A stretch of DNA of 8,600 nt from Lachnoclostridium phytofermentans (GCA_003526525.1 DPVV01000330.1:1-8600), one strand, 5' to 3'; counted from the first letter of the stretch, positions 1 through 6,420 are shown. Notes: a model not told the origin generated them from the sequence alone. Numbers and translations: made by a program.

Positions 1-20
1 GAAGCATGCTTTTTCTTGTT
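1..20. repeat. Right end of dispersed hairpin repeat (copy A, cut by window edge)
   Basis: This stretch reads GAAGCATGCTTTTTCTTGTT and matches the right half of the repeat copies at 2687-2727, 2792-2840 and 8557-8600. AAGCATGCTT at 2-11 is a perfect palindrome followed by T-rich sequence. It is therefore probably the 3' side of a terminator-like hairpin belonging to a gene left of the window. The left half is outside the window, so the fold cannot be confirmed. Confidence 0.55.
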
Positions 21-23
21 TGA

Positions 24-41
24 ATGTTAACTAATTAACAA
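24..41. promoter_or_regulatory. Putative Rex operator (distal) upstream of nfnAB
   Basis: The 18 bases read ATGTTAACTAATTAACAA. They match the clostridial Rex consensus TTGTTAA-N4-TTAACAA at 13 of 14 fixed positions, with only the first T replaced by A. Rex is a redox-sensing repressor that leaves DNA when NADH/NAD+ is high. The site lies 342 bp before the nfnA start, so it may act on an upstream promoter or together with the second site at 252-269. The background is very AT-rich, which raises the chance of accidental matches, but two near-consensus sites in one leader is notable. Confidence 0.5.
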
Positions 42-225
42 TAATAGGTAATTTTTAGTAATATATATTATTAGAAGTGTATAGATATACATTTAAAACA
101 CGAATAAAGACACTGAAATTAAGAAATAATTCGAAATTAGGTTTAGGAAAAGATGAGCAGAGTAGCACAAATATGCTATTATATAAAACTTATAATTAAT
201 ACTAGATTTTTTTAATTCGATGGTC

Positions 226-231
226 TATAAT
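226..231 (+). promoter_or_regulatory. Candidate -10 box for nfnAB
   Basis: A perfect TATAAT hexamer lies 134 bp before the nfnA ATG. The -35 position 17 bp upstream (203-208, TAGATT) is poor, so the promoter call is weak. Transcription from here would begin near 238, which would place the putative Rex site at 252-269 just downstream of the start point, a plausible repressor position. A second TATAAT occurs at 191-196 without a better -35. Confidence 0.3.
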
Positions 232-251
232 AACAAATGATATCAAATAAA

Positions 252-269
252 TTGTTATATATTTAACAT
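252..269. promoter_or_regulatory. Putative Rex operator (proximal) upstream of nfnAB
   Basis: The sequence TTGTTATATATTTAACAT is an inverted repeat matching TTGTTAA-N4-TTAACAA at 12 of 14 fixed positions. The two differences (A to T at the inner end of the left arm and at the outer end of the right arm) lie outside the TTGTTA and TTAACA cores. It sits about 20 bp downstream of the TATAAT at 226-231. It would suit NADH-dependent control of nfnAB, whose product consumes NADH. Binding is inferred from motif only. Confidence 0.5.
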
Positions 270-353
270 GAATTTCTGAACTGTTTCTTGCGTAAGGTTG
301 GAAATTCATGTAGAATAACTATAAAATCCAAGCAAACGGATGAAAAAAATATT

Positions 354-360
354 AGGAGAG
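354..360 (+). promoter_or_regulatory. Ribosome binding site that sets the nfnA start
   Basis: AGGAGAG lies 5 nt before the ATG at 366. The frame is open further upstream to a TTG at 288, but that codon has no Shine-Dalgarno. The extra 26 residues (rich in K, R, S and T) do not resemble the start of this family, which begins within a few residues of the MYKI-type beta strand. Confidence 0.8.
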
Positions 361-365
361 ATGGT

Positions 366-1256
366 ATGTACAAGATTACTAAAAAAGTGCTTCTGGCTTC
401 CAACATCTATTTAATGGATGTAGAAGCTCCACGTGTTGCTAAGGGCTGCTATCCAGGTCAATTTGTTATTGTTAAGATGGATGAAAAGGGAGAGAGAATT
501 CCACTAACCATTTGCGACTATGATAGAGAAGAAGGAACAGTTTCCATCGTATTTCAGGCAGTGGGTCCATCCACTCAGATGATGGCTAAATATGAGGTTG
601 GTGAATATTTTAGAGATTTTACAGGTCCACTTGGTTGTAAGTCAGAATTAATTGACGAGCCAATTGAGGAGTTAAAAGAAAAGAAGATTCTCTTTGTTGC
701 CGGTGGTGTAGGTACTGCTCCTGTTTATCCGCAGATAAAGTGGATGAAGAGTATTGGATGTAATGTGGATTGCATTATTGGTGCACGTAGCAAGGATTTC
801 ATCATCTTAGAAGAAGAGATGAAGGAAGTTGCAGCAAATGTATATGTAGCAACAGACGATGGCTCCTATGGGTTTAAGGGAAATGTAAATGATATGATAA
901 AAGAGTTAGTGCAAAATCAAGGAAAATCATACGATCTTATCATTGCGATTGGCCCAATCATCATGATGAAATTCGTTTGCTTATTAACGAAAGAATTAGG
1001 AATTAAGACTATAGTTAGTATGAATCCGATTATGGTAGATGGTACCGGTATGTGTGGTGCATGCCGAATTACAGTTGGTGGTCAGGTAAAGTTTGCTTGT
1101 GTTGACGGTCCTGAGTTTGACGGTCACTTAGTTGACTTTGACGAAGCTATGAAGAGATCGCAGATGTATAAGACAAAGGAAGGAAGAAAAGAACTTCGTG
1201 AAAAAGAAGGCGATACTCATCATGGTGGATGTGGATACTGCGGCAGCGAGGAATAG
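366..1256 (+). CDS. nfnA: NADH-dependent reduced ferredoxin:NADP+ oxidoreductase, subunit A
   Basis: This 296-residue protein is the small subunit of the cytoplasmic electron-bifurcating transhydrogenase NfnAB, which couples NADH and reduced ferredoxin to NADP+ reduction. It belongs to the ferredoxin-NADP reductase/PyrK-like superfamily. Residues 1-100 form the FAD-binding barrel with the flavin motif R44-I-P-L-T-I. Residues 107-220 form the NAD(H)-binding fold with GGVGTAPV at 113-120. The C-terminal iron-sulfur motif D225-x4-C230-x2-C233-x11-C245 fits the [2Fe-2S] site, where Asp is the fourth ligand in this family. The ATG at 366 is chosen for its Shine-Dalgarno. The gene for subunit B starts 12 bp after the stop, so the two are an operon. 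The tail is unusual, ending in HHGG and a C289-x2-C292 pair beyond the conserved domain. A stand-alone sulfide dehydrogenase subunit or PyrK-like protein is less likely because of the nfnB neighbour. Confidence 0.9.
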   Translation: MYKITKKVLLASNIYLMDVEAPRVAKGCYPGQFVIVKMDEKGERIPLTICDYDREEGTVSIVFQAVGPSTQMMAKYEVGEYFRDFTGPLGCKSELIDEPIEELKEKKILFVAGGVGTAPVYPQIKWMKSIGCNVDCIIGARSKDFIILEEEMKEVAANVYVATDDGSYGFKGNVNDMIKELVQNQGKSYDLIIAIGPIIMMKFVCLLTKELGIKTIVSMNPIMVDGTGMCGACRITVGGQVKFACVDGPEFDGHLVDFDEAMKRSQMYKTKEGRKELREKEGDTHHGGCGYCGSEE

Positions 1257-1268
1257 GGGGAAAATCAC

Positions 1269-2648
1269 ATGGACGTATTAAAAAGAGTACCGGTAAGAGA
1301 ACAAGAACCAAGTGTCAGAGCGAAAAACTTTGAGGAGGTTTGTCTTGGATATAATAAAGAAGAGGCTATGCTTGAGGCAACCAGATGTTTAAAATGTAAG
1401 AATCCAAAGTGTGTTTTAGGATGTCCAGTTAGCATTGATATTCCTGGCTTTATTAAAGAGGTGGAAGCTGGTAACATTGAAGAGGCTTATCGTGTAATCA
1501 GTACCTATTCTGCATTACCTGCAGTTTGTGGCCGTGTTTGTCCTCAGGAATCTCAGTGTGAAGCCAAATGTATTCGTGGCATCAAAGGAGATCCAGTATC
1601 CATTGGTAAATTAGAGCGTTTTGTTGCAGATTGGGCAAGAGAAAACGGAATTAAACCGGAACTTCCAAAGGAGAAGAAGGGAAAGAAAGTAGCAGTCATT
1701 GGTTCTGGTCCTGCTGGTTTAACTTGTGCCGGAGATCTTGCAAAGCTTGGTTATGATGTAACTATATTTGAAGCACTTCATGAGCCAGGCGGTGTATTAG
1801 TATATGGTATTCCAGAGTTCCGTTTACCAAAATCGACTGTAGTAGCGACAGAAGTTGAGAATGTAAGAGCCCTTGGCGTTAAAATAGAAACAAACGTAGT
1901 TATTGGAAAATCAACTACAATTGATGAATTATTCAATGAAGAAGACTTCGATGCAGTATTCATTGGTTCCGGTGCTGGTCTACCAAAATTCATGGGTATT
2001 CCTGGTGAGAATGCAAACGGTGTATTTTCAGCAAATGAATACTTAACAAGAAGCAATTTAATGAAAGCATTTGATGAATCATATGACACACCAATCGTTT
2101 CTAGTAAAAAGGTAGCAGTCGTTGGTGGCGGTAATGTTGCGATGGACGCTGCAAGAACTGCATTACGTCTTGGAGCTGAGGTTCACATTGTTTATCGCCG
2201 TAGTGAAGAAGAACTTCCAGCAAGAGTAGAAGAAGTACATCACGCAAAAGAAGAAGGAATTATATTTGATTTATTAACAAATCCAACAGAAATTCTTGTA
2301 GATGAGAATGGATGGGTAAAAGGAATGCGTTGTGTAAAGATGGAACTTGGCGAGCCAGATGCATCCGGAAGAAGAAAACCAGTAGAGGTACCAGATTCTG
2401 AATTCGTATTAGAGCTTGATACTGTTATTATGTCTTTAGGAACAAGTCCTAATCCACTCATTTCTTCTACGACCGAAGGTCTTAAGATTAATTCTCATAA
2501 ATGTATTATTGCAGAAGAAACTGACGGTAAGACCACAAAAGAAGGTGTATATGCTGGTGGTGACGCTGTAACAGGAGCTGCAACTGTTATCCTTGCAATG
2601 GGAGCAGGTAAAGCAGCAGCAAAAGGAATTGATGAATTTTTATCATAA
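1269..2648 (+). CDS. nfnB: NADH-dependent reduced ferredoxin:NADP+ oxidoreductase, subunit B (GltD-like)
   Basis: This 459-residue protein is the large, bifurcating-flavin subunit of NfnAB; databases often name it glutamate synthase small chain because it is GltD-like. Residues 35-120 form a double [4Fe-4S] domain with C40-x2-C43-x4-C48-x3-C52 and C87-x3-C91-x5-C97-x3-C101. By comparison with the related N-terminal domain of dihydropyrimidine dehydrogenase, C87 is probably not a ligand and E116 (in SIGKLERF) probably is, matching the unusual Glu-ligated cluster known in this family. The FAD motif VIGSGPAG is at 143-150, the NADP(H) motif VGGGNVAMDAA at 285-295 followed by YRR at 309-311, and the closing flavin motif AGGDAVTGAATV at 429-440. 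The length is normal and no motif is broken. A G-rich ribosome site (AGGGGG, 1255-1260) overlaps the end of nfnA. Without a large GltA subunit nearby, and with nfnA beside it, NfnB is much more likely than glutamate synthase. Confidence 0.92.
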   Translation: MDVLKRVPVREQEPSVRAKNFEEVCLGYNKEEAMLEATRCLKCKNPKCVLGCPVSIDIPGFIKEVEAGNIEEAYRVISTYSALPAVCGRVCPQESQCEAKCIRGIKGDPVSIGKLERFVADWARENGIKPELPKEKKGKKVAVIGSGPAGLTCAGDLAKLGYDVTIFEALHEPGGVLVYGIPEFRLPKSTVVATEVENVRALGVKIETNVVIGKSTTIDELFNEEDFDAVFIGSGAGLPKFMGIPGENANGVFSANEYLTRSNLMKAFDESYDTPIVSSKKVAVVGGGNVAMDAARTALRLGAEVHIVYRRSEEELPARVEEVHHAKEEGIIFDLLTNPTEILVDENGWVKGMRCVKMELGEPDASGRRKPVEVPDSEFVLELDTVIMSLGTSPNPLISSTTEGLKINSHKCIIAEETDGKTTKEGVYAGGDAVTGAATVILAMGAGKAAAKGIDEFLS

Positions 2649-2686
2649 TATATAGGATATGAATTATCATTTTATCTTGTGATAAA

Positions 2687-2727
2687 TTATCATGACAGGG
2701 AAAAGTACGGTCGTACTTTTTCTTGTT
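2687..2727. repeat. Dispersed hairpin repeat, copy B
   Basis: This copy begins TTATCATGACAGGGAAAAG and ends CTTTTTCTTGTT. It shares the pattern TTATTCATG-N4-GGAAAAG ... CT(A/T)TTTCTTGTT with the copies at 2792-2840 and 8557-8600 and the right end at 1-20. It is shorter in the middle than the others and folds into a perfect stem. Confidence 0.6.
2701..2727 (+). terminator. Intrinsic terminator of nfnAB
   Basis: AAAAGTAC (2701-2708) pairs perfectly with GTACTTTT (2713-2720) across a GGTC loop, followed by TCTTGTT. It lies 52 bp after the nfnB stop and would end the operon transcript. The stem is only moderately GC-rich. Confidence 0.65.
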
Positions 2728-2737
2728 TTAAAAACTG

Positions 2738-2791
2738 GGGAAGCCAAATTTCAATGTGAAGCTATGCTTCATACGAAATATTTGGCTTCCC
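2738..2791. terminator. Long hairpin, possible bidirectional terminator
   Basis: GGGAAGCCAAAT (2738-2749) pairs perfectly with ATTTGGCTTCCC (2780-2791). Inside, TGAAGC (2757-2762) pairs with GCTTCA (2766-2771) around a TAT loop, and TTTC (2749-2752) can pair with GAAA (2775-2778). The right flank is TTCTTTG; the left flank read on the minus strand is CAGTTTTT. It could terminate in either direction or back up the preceding terminator. It might equally be a small structured mobile element, but I see no target duplication. Confidence 0.5.
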
Positions 2792-2840
2792 TTCTTTGTT
2801 CATGGCTAGGAAAAGTTTGCAAAACATACTATTTCTTGTT
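2792..2840. repeat. Dispersed hairpin repeat, copy C
   Basis: This copy contains TTCATGGCTAGGAAAAG followed by TTTGCAAA and ACATACTATTTCTTGTT. It aligns without gaps over about 35 bp with 8566-8600. The central palindrome TTTGCAAA corresponds to TTCGCGAA in that copy, so two paired changes keep the symmetry. Confidence 0.6.
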
Positions 2841-3100
2841 GGTTTAGATAAGTAAAAAATGATTATTATTTTCTCATAGACACAAGAATTTAAATTAAAA
2901 TGAAAATTTATTAGAATCAATAAATATGTCAAGGTAATTGAATATTTCCTTTACTTTGAACAAAAAGAGCCATAATATTCGTTTTTCTTATACTTATTAC
3001 GTAATATTTTGAGAAAATCTGTAATTTAATAATTGAAAGAATGTGGTAATTATGTTAGTATATATCTGATAAAGTAATTTTATGAAGGTACGGATTTTGA

Positions 3101-3384
3101 GGTAACACGAAAACATATTGTAGCACAATGGAAAACATATTGTAGCACAATGGAAAATATATTGCAGCACAATGGAAAACATATTGTAGCACAATGGAAA
3201 ACTATTGCAGCACAATGGAAAACATATTGTAGCACAATGGAAGACATATTGTAGCACCATGGAAGGCATATTGTAACTCAGTAAAATACATTATTGTAAC
3301 ACAATGTAGGCATATTGTAACACAATAAAATACATTATTGTAACACAATGGAGGCATATTGTAACACAATAAAATACATATTGT
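3101..3384. repeat. 22-bp tandem repeat array with internal dyads (iteron-like)
   Basis: About 13 head-to-tail units run from a degraded left end (GGTAACAC, 3101-3108). The first type, GAAAACATATTGTAGCACAATG, in pieces GAAAACATATTG plus TAGCACAATG, fills 3109-3261 in seven units; all are 22 bp except one 21-bp unit (3197-3217). The second type fills 3262-3384. There TAAAATACATTATTGTAACACAATG-like 25-bp units (pieces TAAAATACATTATTG and TAACACAATG) alternate with 19-bp units containing GGCATATTGTAACACAA, giving a 44-bp higher period (3282-3325 and 3326-3369). Eight units hold the perfect dyad ATTGT-N3-ACAAT with AGC or AAC in the middle. There are no unique spacers, so it is not CRISPR. It ends 86 bp before the GGDEF-EAL start. 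Possible roles are a cluster of protein-binding sites or a replication-slippage minisatellite. Confidence 0.85.
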
Positions 3385-3470
3385 GGGAAAGGAATGCTCC
3401 GAAGAATAACAAGAAGTCTAATGCATGTTTCTTGTATGAAATATAACACCAAGAGAGCATAAGAATAAGA

Positions 3471-5129
3471 ATGGGAAAAAGCAGATTGCTTCAAATTGTA
3501 TTATCAGCAATGAATACAACTTCTACAGATACCGAACTTATTTTAATGAATACAACTGCAGATACGGCCGTGAAACAGATAGAAACTGAGTCTGGACGGA
3601 ATTTGTTATATATCTTACTTGTGACAATAGTTGTGTTTTCGATTTTGTTTCTTTTATTATTTGTGAATATAAGAAAACGAACCAAGGCAGAGAAGGCTGC
3701 TATTAATGTAAATCAGAAACTAAAAGAAAGCAATAAAGAATTAGAGAAGGCATTATCAGAGGTCACTGCAACCAAAGATGCGTTACATAGCAAATATGAA
3801 GAACTAAAAAAGAGTAAAGAAATCGTGAAACGTATGGCGTATTCTGACTATTTGACATCGCTACCAAATCGGCTTGCATTTGTTGAATTATTGGATGGTA
3901 TTATGGCTACGATACGTCAGAATGAAATCGTTGGAATCTTAGATATCGATATTGATAATTTTAAAGACATCAATGATACGTTAGGTCATTCCTATGGTGA
4001 TGAGATGCTAATTGATGTGATGCATCGTTTAGAAGAACTCATTAAGGAAAATGATTATTTATCAAGAATTGGTGGAGATGAGTTTGCGATATTAATTCAA
4101 AATCTAACAGATTTATCGGAATTAGAAGAAAGAATTTTAGAAGTACAGCAAATCTTTGAAACACCGTTTCGAGTTGCAACAAGGGAATTTTTTATAACGG
4201 TTAGTATCGGTGTTGCGATTGCGCCAAAGGATGGTAAGACAACGCAAAGCCTTGTAAAGAATATGAATTCTGCAATGTACGAAGCAAAAGAGCGTGGAAA
4301 GAATACTTTCTGTTATTATGATGATTCTATTAATCTTAAGATGATGCAGAAGTTAGAGATGCAATCAGAACTTCGTAAGGCAATCGAAGAGAATCAATTT
4401 GTTGTATATTATCAACCTCAGATTAATTTGGCAAATGACCGTGTAGTGGGATTTGAAGCATTAGCACGTTGGCAGCATCCAGAGAAGGGAATAATTGCGC
4501 CAATTGATTTTATTCCACTTGCTGAAGATAATGGAATGATTGTAGCAATTGGTAAGAAGATGCTTTATGAGGCTTGCATGCAGCTACGAATGCTTCAAGA
4601 GAGTGGTTATCATGATATCGTGATTGCTGTGAATTTATCAGCAAGACAATTTAAAGATAAAGATTTTCTTCCAATGGTATATGAAATGCTCGAAGAGACC
4701 AAAGTAGACGCAAGAGGTTTGGAATTTGAAATTACAGAAACAGTTGCGTTAGATGATTTGGAATTCTCAATTGCTACGATATCAAAACTTAAGGAAATTG
4801 GTATTACATTCGCATTAGATGATTTTGGGACAGGATACTCTTCTTTAAATTACCTAAAGCGATTACCAGTGAATAATTTAAAAATTGACAAAAGCTTTTT
4901 AGATACAATATTAGAGAATAATTCTGATCAGAAAATCGTCCATACGATGATTGATCTAGCAAAACATTTAAATATTGATGTGATTGCTGAAGGCGTAGAG
5001 TTATCAGAACAAGAAAAATTCTTAAAAGAAATTAATTGTGGAAAGGCGCAAGGATACTATTACGGTAAGCCTGTACCAAAAGAAGCAGCATTCGAGATAC
5101 TAAAGAGATTAAATAGCGAAAATTCGTAG
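3471..5129 (+). CDS. Membrane-anchored GGDEF-EAL cyclic-di-GMP protein, N-terminal sensor apparently lost
   Basis: This 552-residue protein has a ~43-residue outer stub, one membrane helix (45-67), a charged probable coiled coil (70-120), a GGDEF domain (~121-285) and an EAL domain (~295-545). The cyclase site is intact: D158/D160 region, N163, LGHSYGDE and GGDEF at 201-205. The inhibitory RxxD site is altered to K192-x-x-D195. The phosphodiesterase site is also intact: EAL 329-331, N388, EITE 420-423, DDFGTGYSS 450-458, E508 in AEGVE, and QG at 527-528. It can therefore be a cyclase, a phosphodiesterase or both; sequence cannot decide. The stub (RLLQIVLSAM ... ILMNTTAD) resembles the end of the SBP_bac_3 sensor often found before such helices in clostridia. 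With a stop codon at 3444 and only weak AGAGAG 13 nt before the ATG, this suggests a 5' truncation next to the repeat array. Later ATGs (3510, 3546) have no better ribosome site. Confidence 0.88.
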   Translation: MGKSRLLQIVLSAMNTTSTDTELILMNTTADTAVKQIETESGRNLLYILLVTIVVFSILFLLLFVNIRKRTKAEKAAINVNQKLKESNKELEKALSEVTATKDALHSKYEELKKSKEIVKRMAYSDYLTSLPNRLAFVELLDGIMATIRQNEIVGILDIDIDNFKDINDTLGHSYGDEMLIDVMHRLEELIKENDYLSRIGGDEFAILIQNLTDLSELEERILEVQQIFETPFRVATREFFITVSIGVAIAPKDGKTTQSLVKNMNSAMYEAKERGKNTFCYYDDSINLKMMQKLEMQSELRKAIEENQFVVYYQPQINLANDRVVGFEALARWQHPEKGIIAPIDFIPLAEDNGMIVAIGKKMLYEACMQLRMLQESGYHDIVIAVNLSARQFKDKDFLPMVYEMLEETKVDARGLEFEITETVALDDLEFSIATISKLKEIGITFALDDFGTGYSSLNYLKRLPVNNLKIDKSFLDTILENNSDQKIVHTMIDLAKHLNIDVIAEGVELSEQEKFLKEINCGKAQGYYYGKPVPKEAAFEILKRLNSENS

Positions 5130-5159
5130 GAAACAGGCAGAATGTCTTTCCTTAGATTT

Positions 5160-5164
5160 GGAGG
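5160..5164 (+). promoter_or_regulatory. Strong ribosome binding site of the YhhN-like gene
   Basis: GGAGG lies 6 nt before the ATG at 5171. It contrasts with the weak site of the upstream GGDEF-EAL gene, so this gene could be translated better than its operon partner. Confidence 0.75.
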
Positions 5165-5170
5165 AAGCAT

Positions 5171-5968
5171 ATGAATTATCGTTTGGGGAATAGGATTAGC
5201 AAGAGTATTGTTTGTATCCTTGGAATTTTATATGTAGCATTCCTAGCACTGGACTTCTTTGGAGGTCCAGTTATTGTATCATCTATTTTAAAATTTACAT
5301 CAATTGTGTTATGCTTCGTTTTGACAGTGGTAAGAACCTTATGCTATCAAGCAATAGCAGATCGAATCTTATTAAATGTTGCCTTTGTATTTACAGTAAT
5401 AGCAGATGTTTTTTTATTATTTACAACTGAATTTCAATATGGTGTCATTGCATTTTGTATCGTTCAACTAATTTATTTTTACCGTATGTTCAGCTTATCA
5501 CGGTATTCACTTCGTATGGAAAATCGTGTTCATAGAAGAAGACAGGAAAAGGGCTTTTTAAATTTCTTAATTCACCTAGCGACAAGAGTATTTATAAGTG
5601 CTTTAATTATCGTTGTCTTACAATTCAATGGTTTTGTCTTAGATACTCTCTTATTGGTAAGCGTATTCTACATTGTGAACTTTGTCAGTAACCTCATCTT
5701 TTTAATTCATTTATATCCAAAGAAGCATTATATGAATGGGCAGATTCGCTATGATTTGTTTTTACTTGGGATGATACTCTTTTTCTTATGTGACATACAA
5801 GTAGGATTATATAATCTTTCTTTGTATCTTTCCAATGAATCAAAGGTTCTTGATGTTTTAGTACAAATATCTGGTATAGGAATGTGGGCTTGTTACCTGC
5901 CAGGTCAGGTAGCAATTAGTATGAGTGATGCGAAGTATAACAGAAGTACCAGAGGTTCATTTATTTAA
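5171..5968 (+). CDS. Polytopic membrane protein, YhhN/TMEM86-like
   Basis: This 265-residue, very hydrophobic protein has about eight predicted membrane helices (roughly 11-30, 36-55, 67-84, 90-106, 133-151, 157-180, 194-216 and 227-250). Between the fourth and fifth lies a basic cytoplasmic loop (RRRQEK, 122-127). Two segments resemble the YhhN family: VIADVFLLF with D79 followed by GVIAFCIVQLIYF (91-103), and GMILFFLCD with D208 followed by CYLPGQVAIS (241-250). Family members such as human TMEM86B hydrolyse the vinyl-ether bond of lysoplasmalogens, and clostridia make plasmalogens, so a lipid role is possible. The match is from memory of patterns and the activity is inference. It starts 41 bp after the GGDEF-EAL stop and shares its transcript up to the terminator at 5996. 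Confidence 0.6.
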   Translation: MNYRLGNRISKSIVCILGILYVAFLALDFFGGPVIVSSILKFTSIVLCFVLTVVRTLCYQAIADRILLNVAFVFTVIADVFLLFTTEFQYGVIAFCIVQLIYFYRMFSLSRYSLRMENRVHRRRQEKGFLNFLIHLATRVFISALIIVVLQFNGFVLDTLLLVSVFYIVNFVSNLIFLIHLYPKKHYMNGQIRYDLFLLGMILFFLCDIQVGLYNLSLYLSNESKVLDVLVQISGIGMWACYLPGQVAISMSDAKYNRSTRGSFI

Positions 5969-5995
5969 TTTGTTGAATTTTAATTCAAATTTTCT

Positions 5996-6029
5996 ACAAT
6001 CGCAATGGAAACTTGCGATTGTTTTTTTT
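5996..6029 (+). terminator. Strong intrinsic terminator
   Basis: ACAATCGCAA (5996-6005) pairs perfectly with TTGCGATTGT (6013-6022) across a 7-nt loop, followed by an eight-T tract (6022-6029). It lies 28 bp after the YhhN-like stop and ends the two-gene unit. A short perfect inverted repeat, TTGAAT-TTTA-ATTCAA (5973-5988), precedes it with no clear purpose. Confidence 0.92.
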
Positions 6030-6420
6030 AGCTCATTTTGGTACGATTAAACTACCATAGAAGTTATTTAACCACTTTTGGATTTCGTTTCTAAATTAAA
6101 GTAATATCTTAGATAAATTTCATTTCTTTCATACGAAATAATCAGAACAAATAAATTAAGATTATTTTGTTAATAAAGTCTAAAATTAAATTATCGTAAA
6201 TTTCCCCCAAATATTCTATTCTGACCTTAATCCATGTACCAAAAAATTTGAAAGTTCATTTTGATTAATTATTAACTAAAGGTTTAAATTTCGAATTTCT
6301 TATTGTAATAAAATTATATTTTGTTTGAAATTCAAAAGTGGAAATACCTTATGGAATTCAAAGAAAGGAGAATATCAGCAATAAAAATGTTTGCTGATTG
6401 TGTTTTAGGTGTCTAAATTA
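6030..6420. other. AT-rich intergenic leader before the DUF5688 gene
   Basis: About 390 bp hold no credible gene. A weak bulged hairpin (AACAAATAA at 6146-6154 with TTATTTTGTT at 6162-6171) is visible. An AAAGGAG at 6364-6370 lies 16 nt before an ATG at 6387, which opens a 9-codon frame ending at 6416, just before the DUF5688 start. The spacing is too long for a confident leader peptide. I found no convincing -35/-10 pair. Confidence 0.5.
6407..6411 (+). promoter_or_regulatory. Ribosome binding site that sets the DUF5688 start
   Basis: AGGTG lies 9 nt before the ATG at 6421. The in-frame GTG at 6409 would itself lie inside this site and has nothing resembling a Shine-Dalgarno upstream. The ATG also gives the MSYENFLNYI opening expected for the family. 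Confidence 0.55.

Larger units (their letters stand above)
2649..3470. other. 822-bp gene-free stretch between nfnB and the GGDEF-EAL gene
   Basis: No credible protein gene or RNA gene was found here. The stretch holds, in order: an intrinsic terminator within a dispersed repeat (2687-2727), a long imperfect hairpin (2738-2791), a second copy of the dispersed repeat (2792-2840), about 260 bp of AT-rich sequence with nothing I recognise (2841-3100), and the 22-bp tandem array (3101-3384). The last 86 bp before the next gene have no clear promoter. Open frames on the minus strand here are produced by the repeats. Confidence 0.7.

Noticed and set aside
288..365. N-terminal extension of NfnA from a TTG codon
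   Set aside because: There is no ribosome site before the TTG and the sequence is not family-like, whereas the ATG at 366 has AGGAGAG at good spacing.
1265..2461. Minus-strand ORFs inside nfnB
   Set aside because: They are shadows of a fully motif-supported gene and lack ribosome sites.
2997..3269. Minus-strand 90-residue repetitive ORF
   Set aside because: Its Cys/Phe-rich repeats are the 22-bp array read in shifting frames, and it has no ribosome site.
3101..3384. CRISPR array
   Set aside because: The units are directly adjacent with no unique spacers, and no cas gene is present.
3394..3462. 22-codon ORF before the GGDEF-EAL gene
   Set aside because: The GGGAAAGG is only one or two bases from the ATG, and the peptide matches nothing I recognise.
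2649..3470. Insertion sequence or MITE as the source of the repeats
   Set aside because: No transposase fragment, terminal inverted repeats bounding the block or target-site duplication could be found.
3291..3494. Minus-strand 67-residue ORF
   Set aside because: It is also generated by the repeat array and overlaps the start of the GGDEF-EAL gene.
5694..5915. Minus-strand ORF inside the YhhN-like gene
   Set aside because: It overlaps a membrane protein with clear helix pattern and ribosome site on the plus strand.
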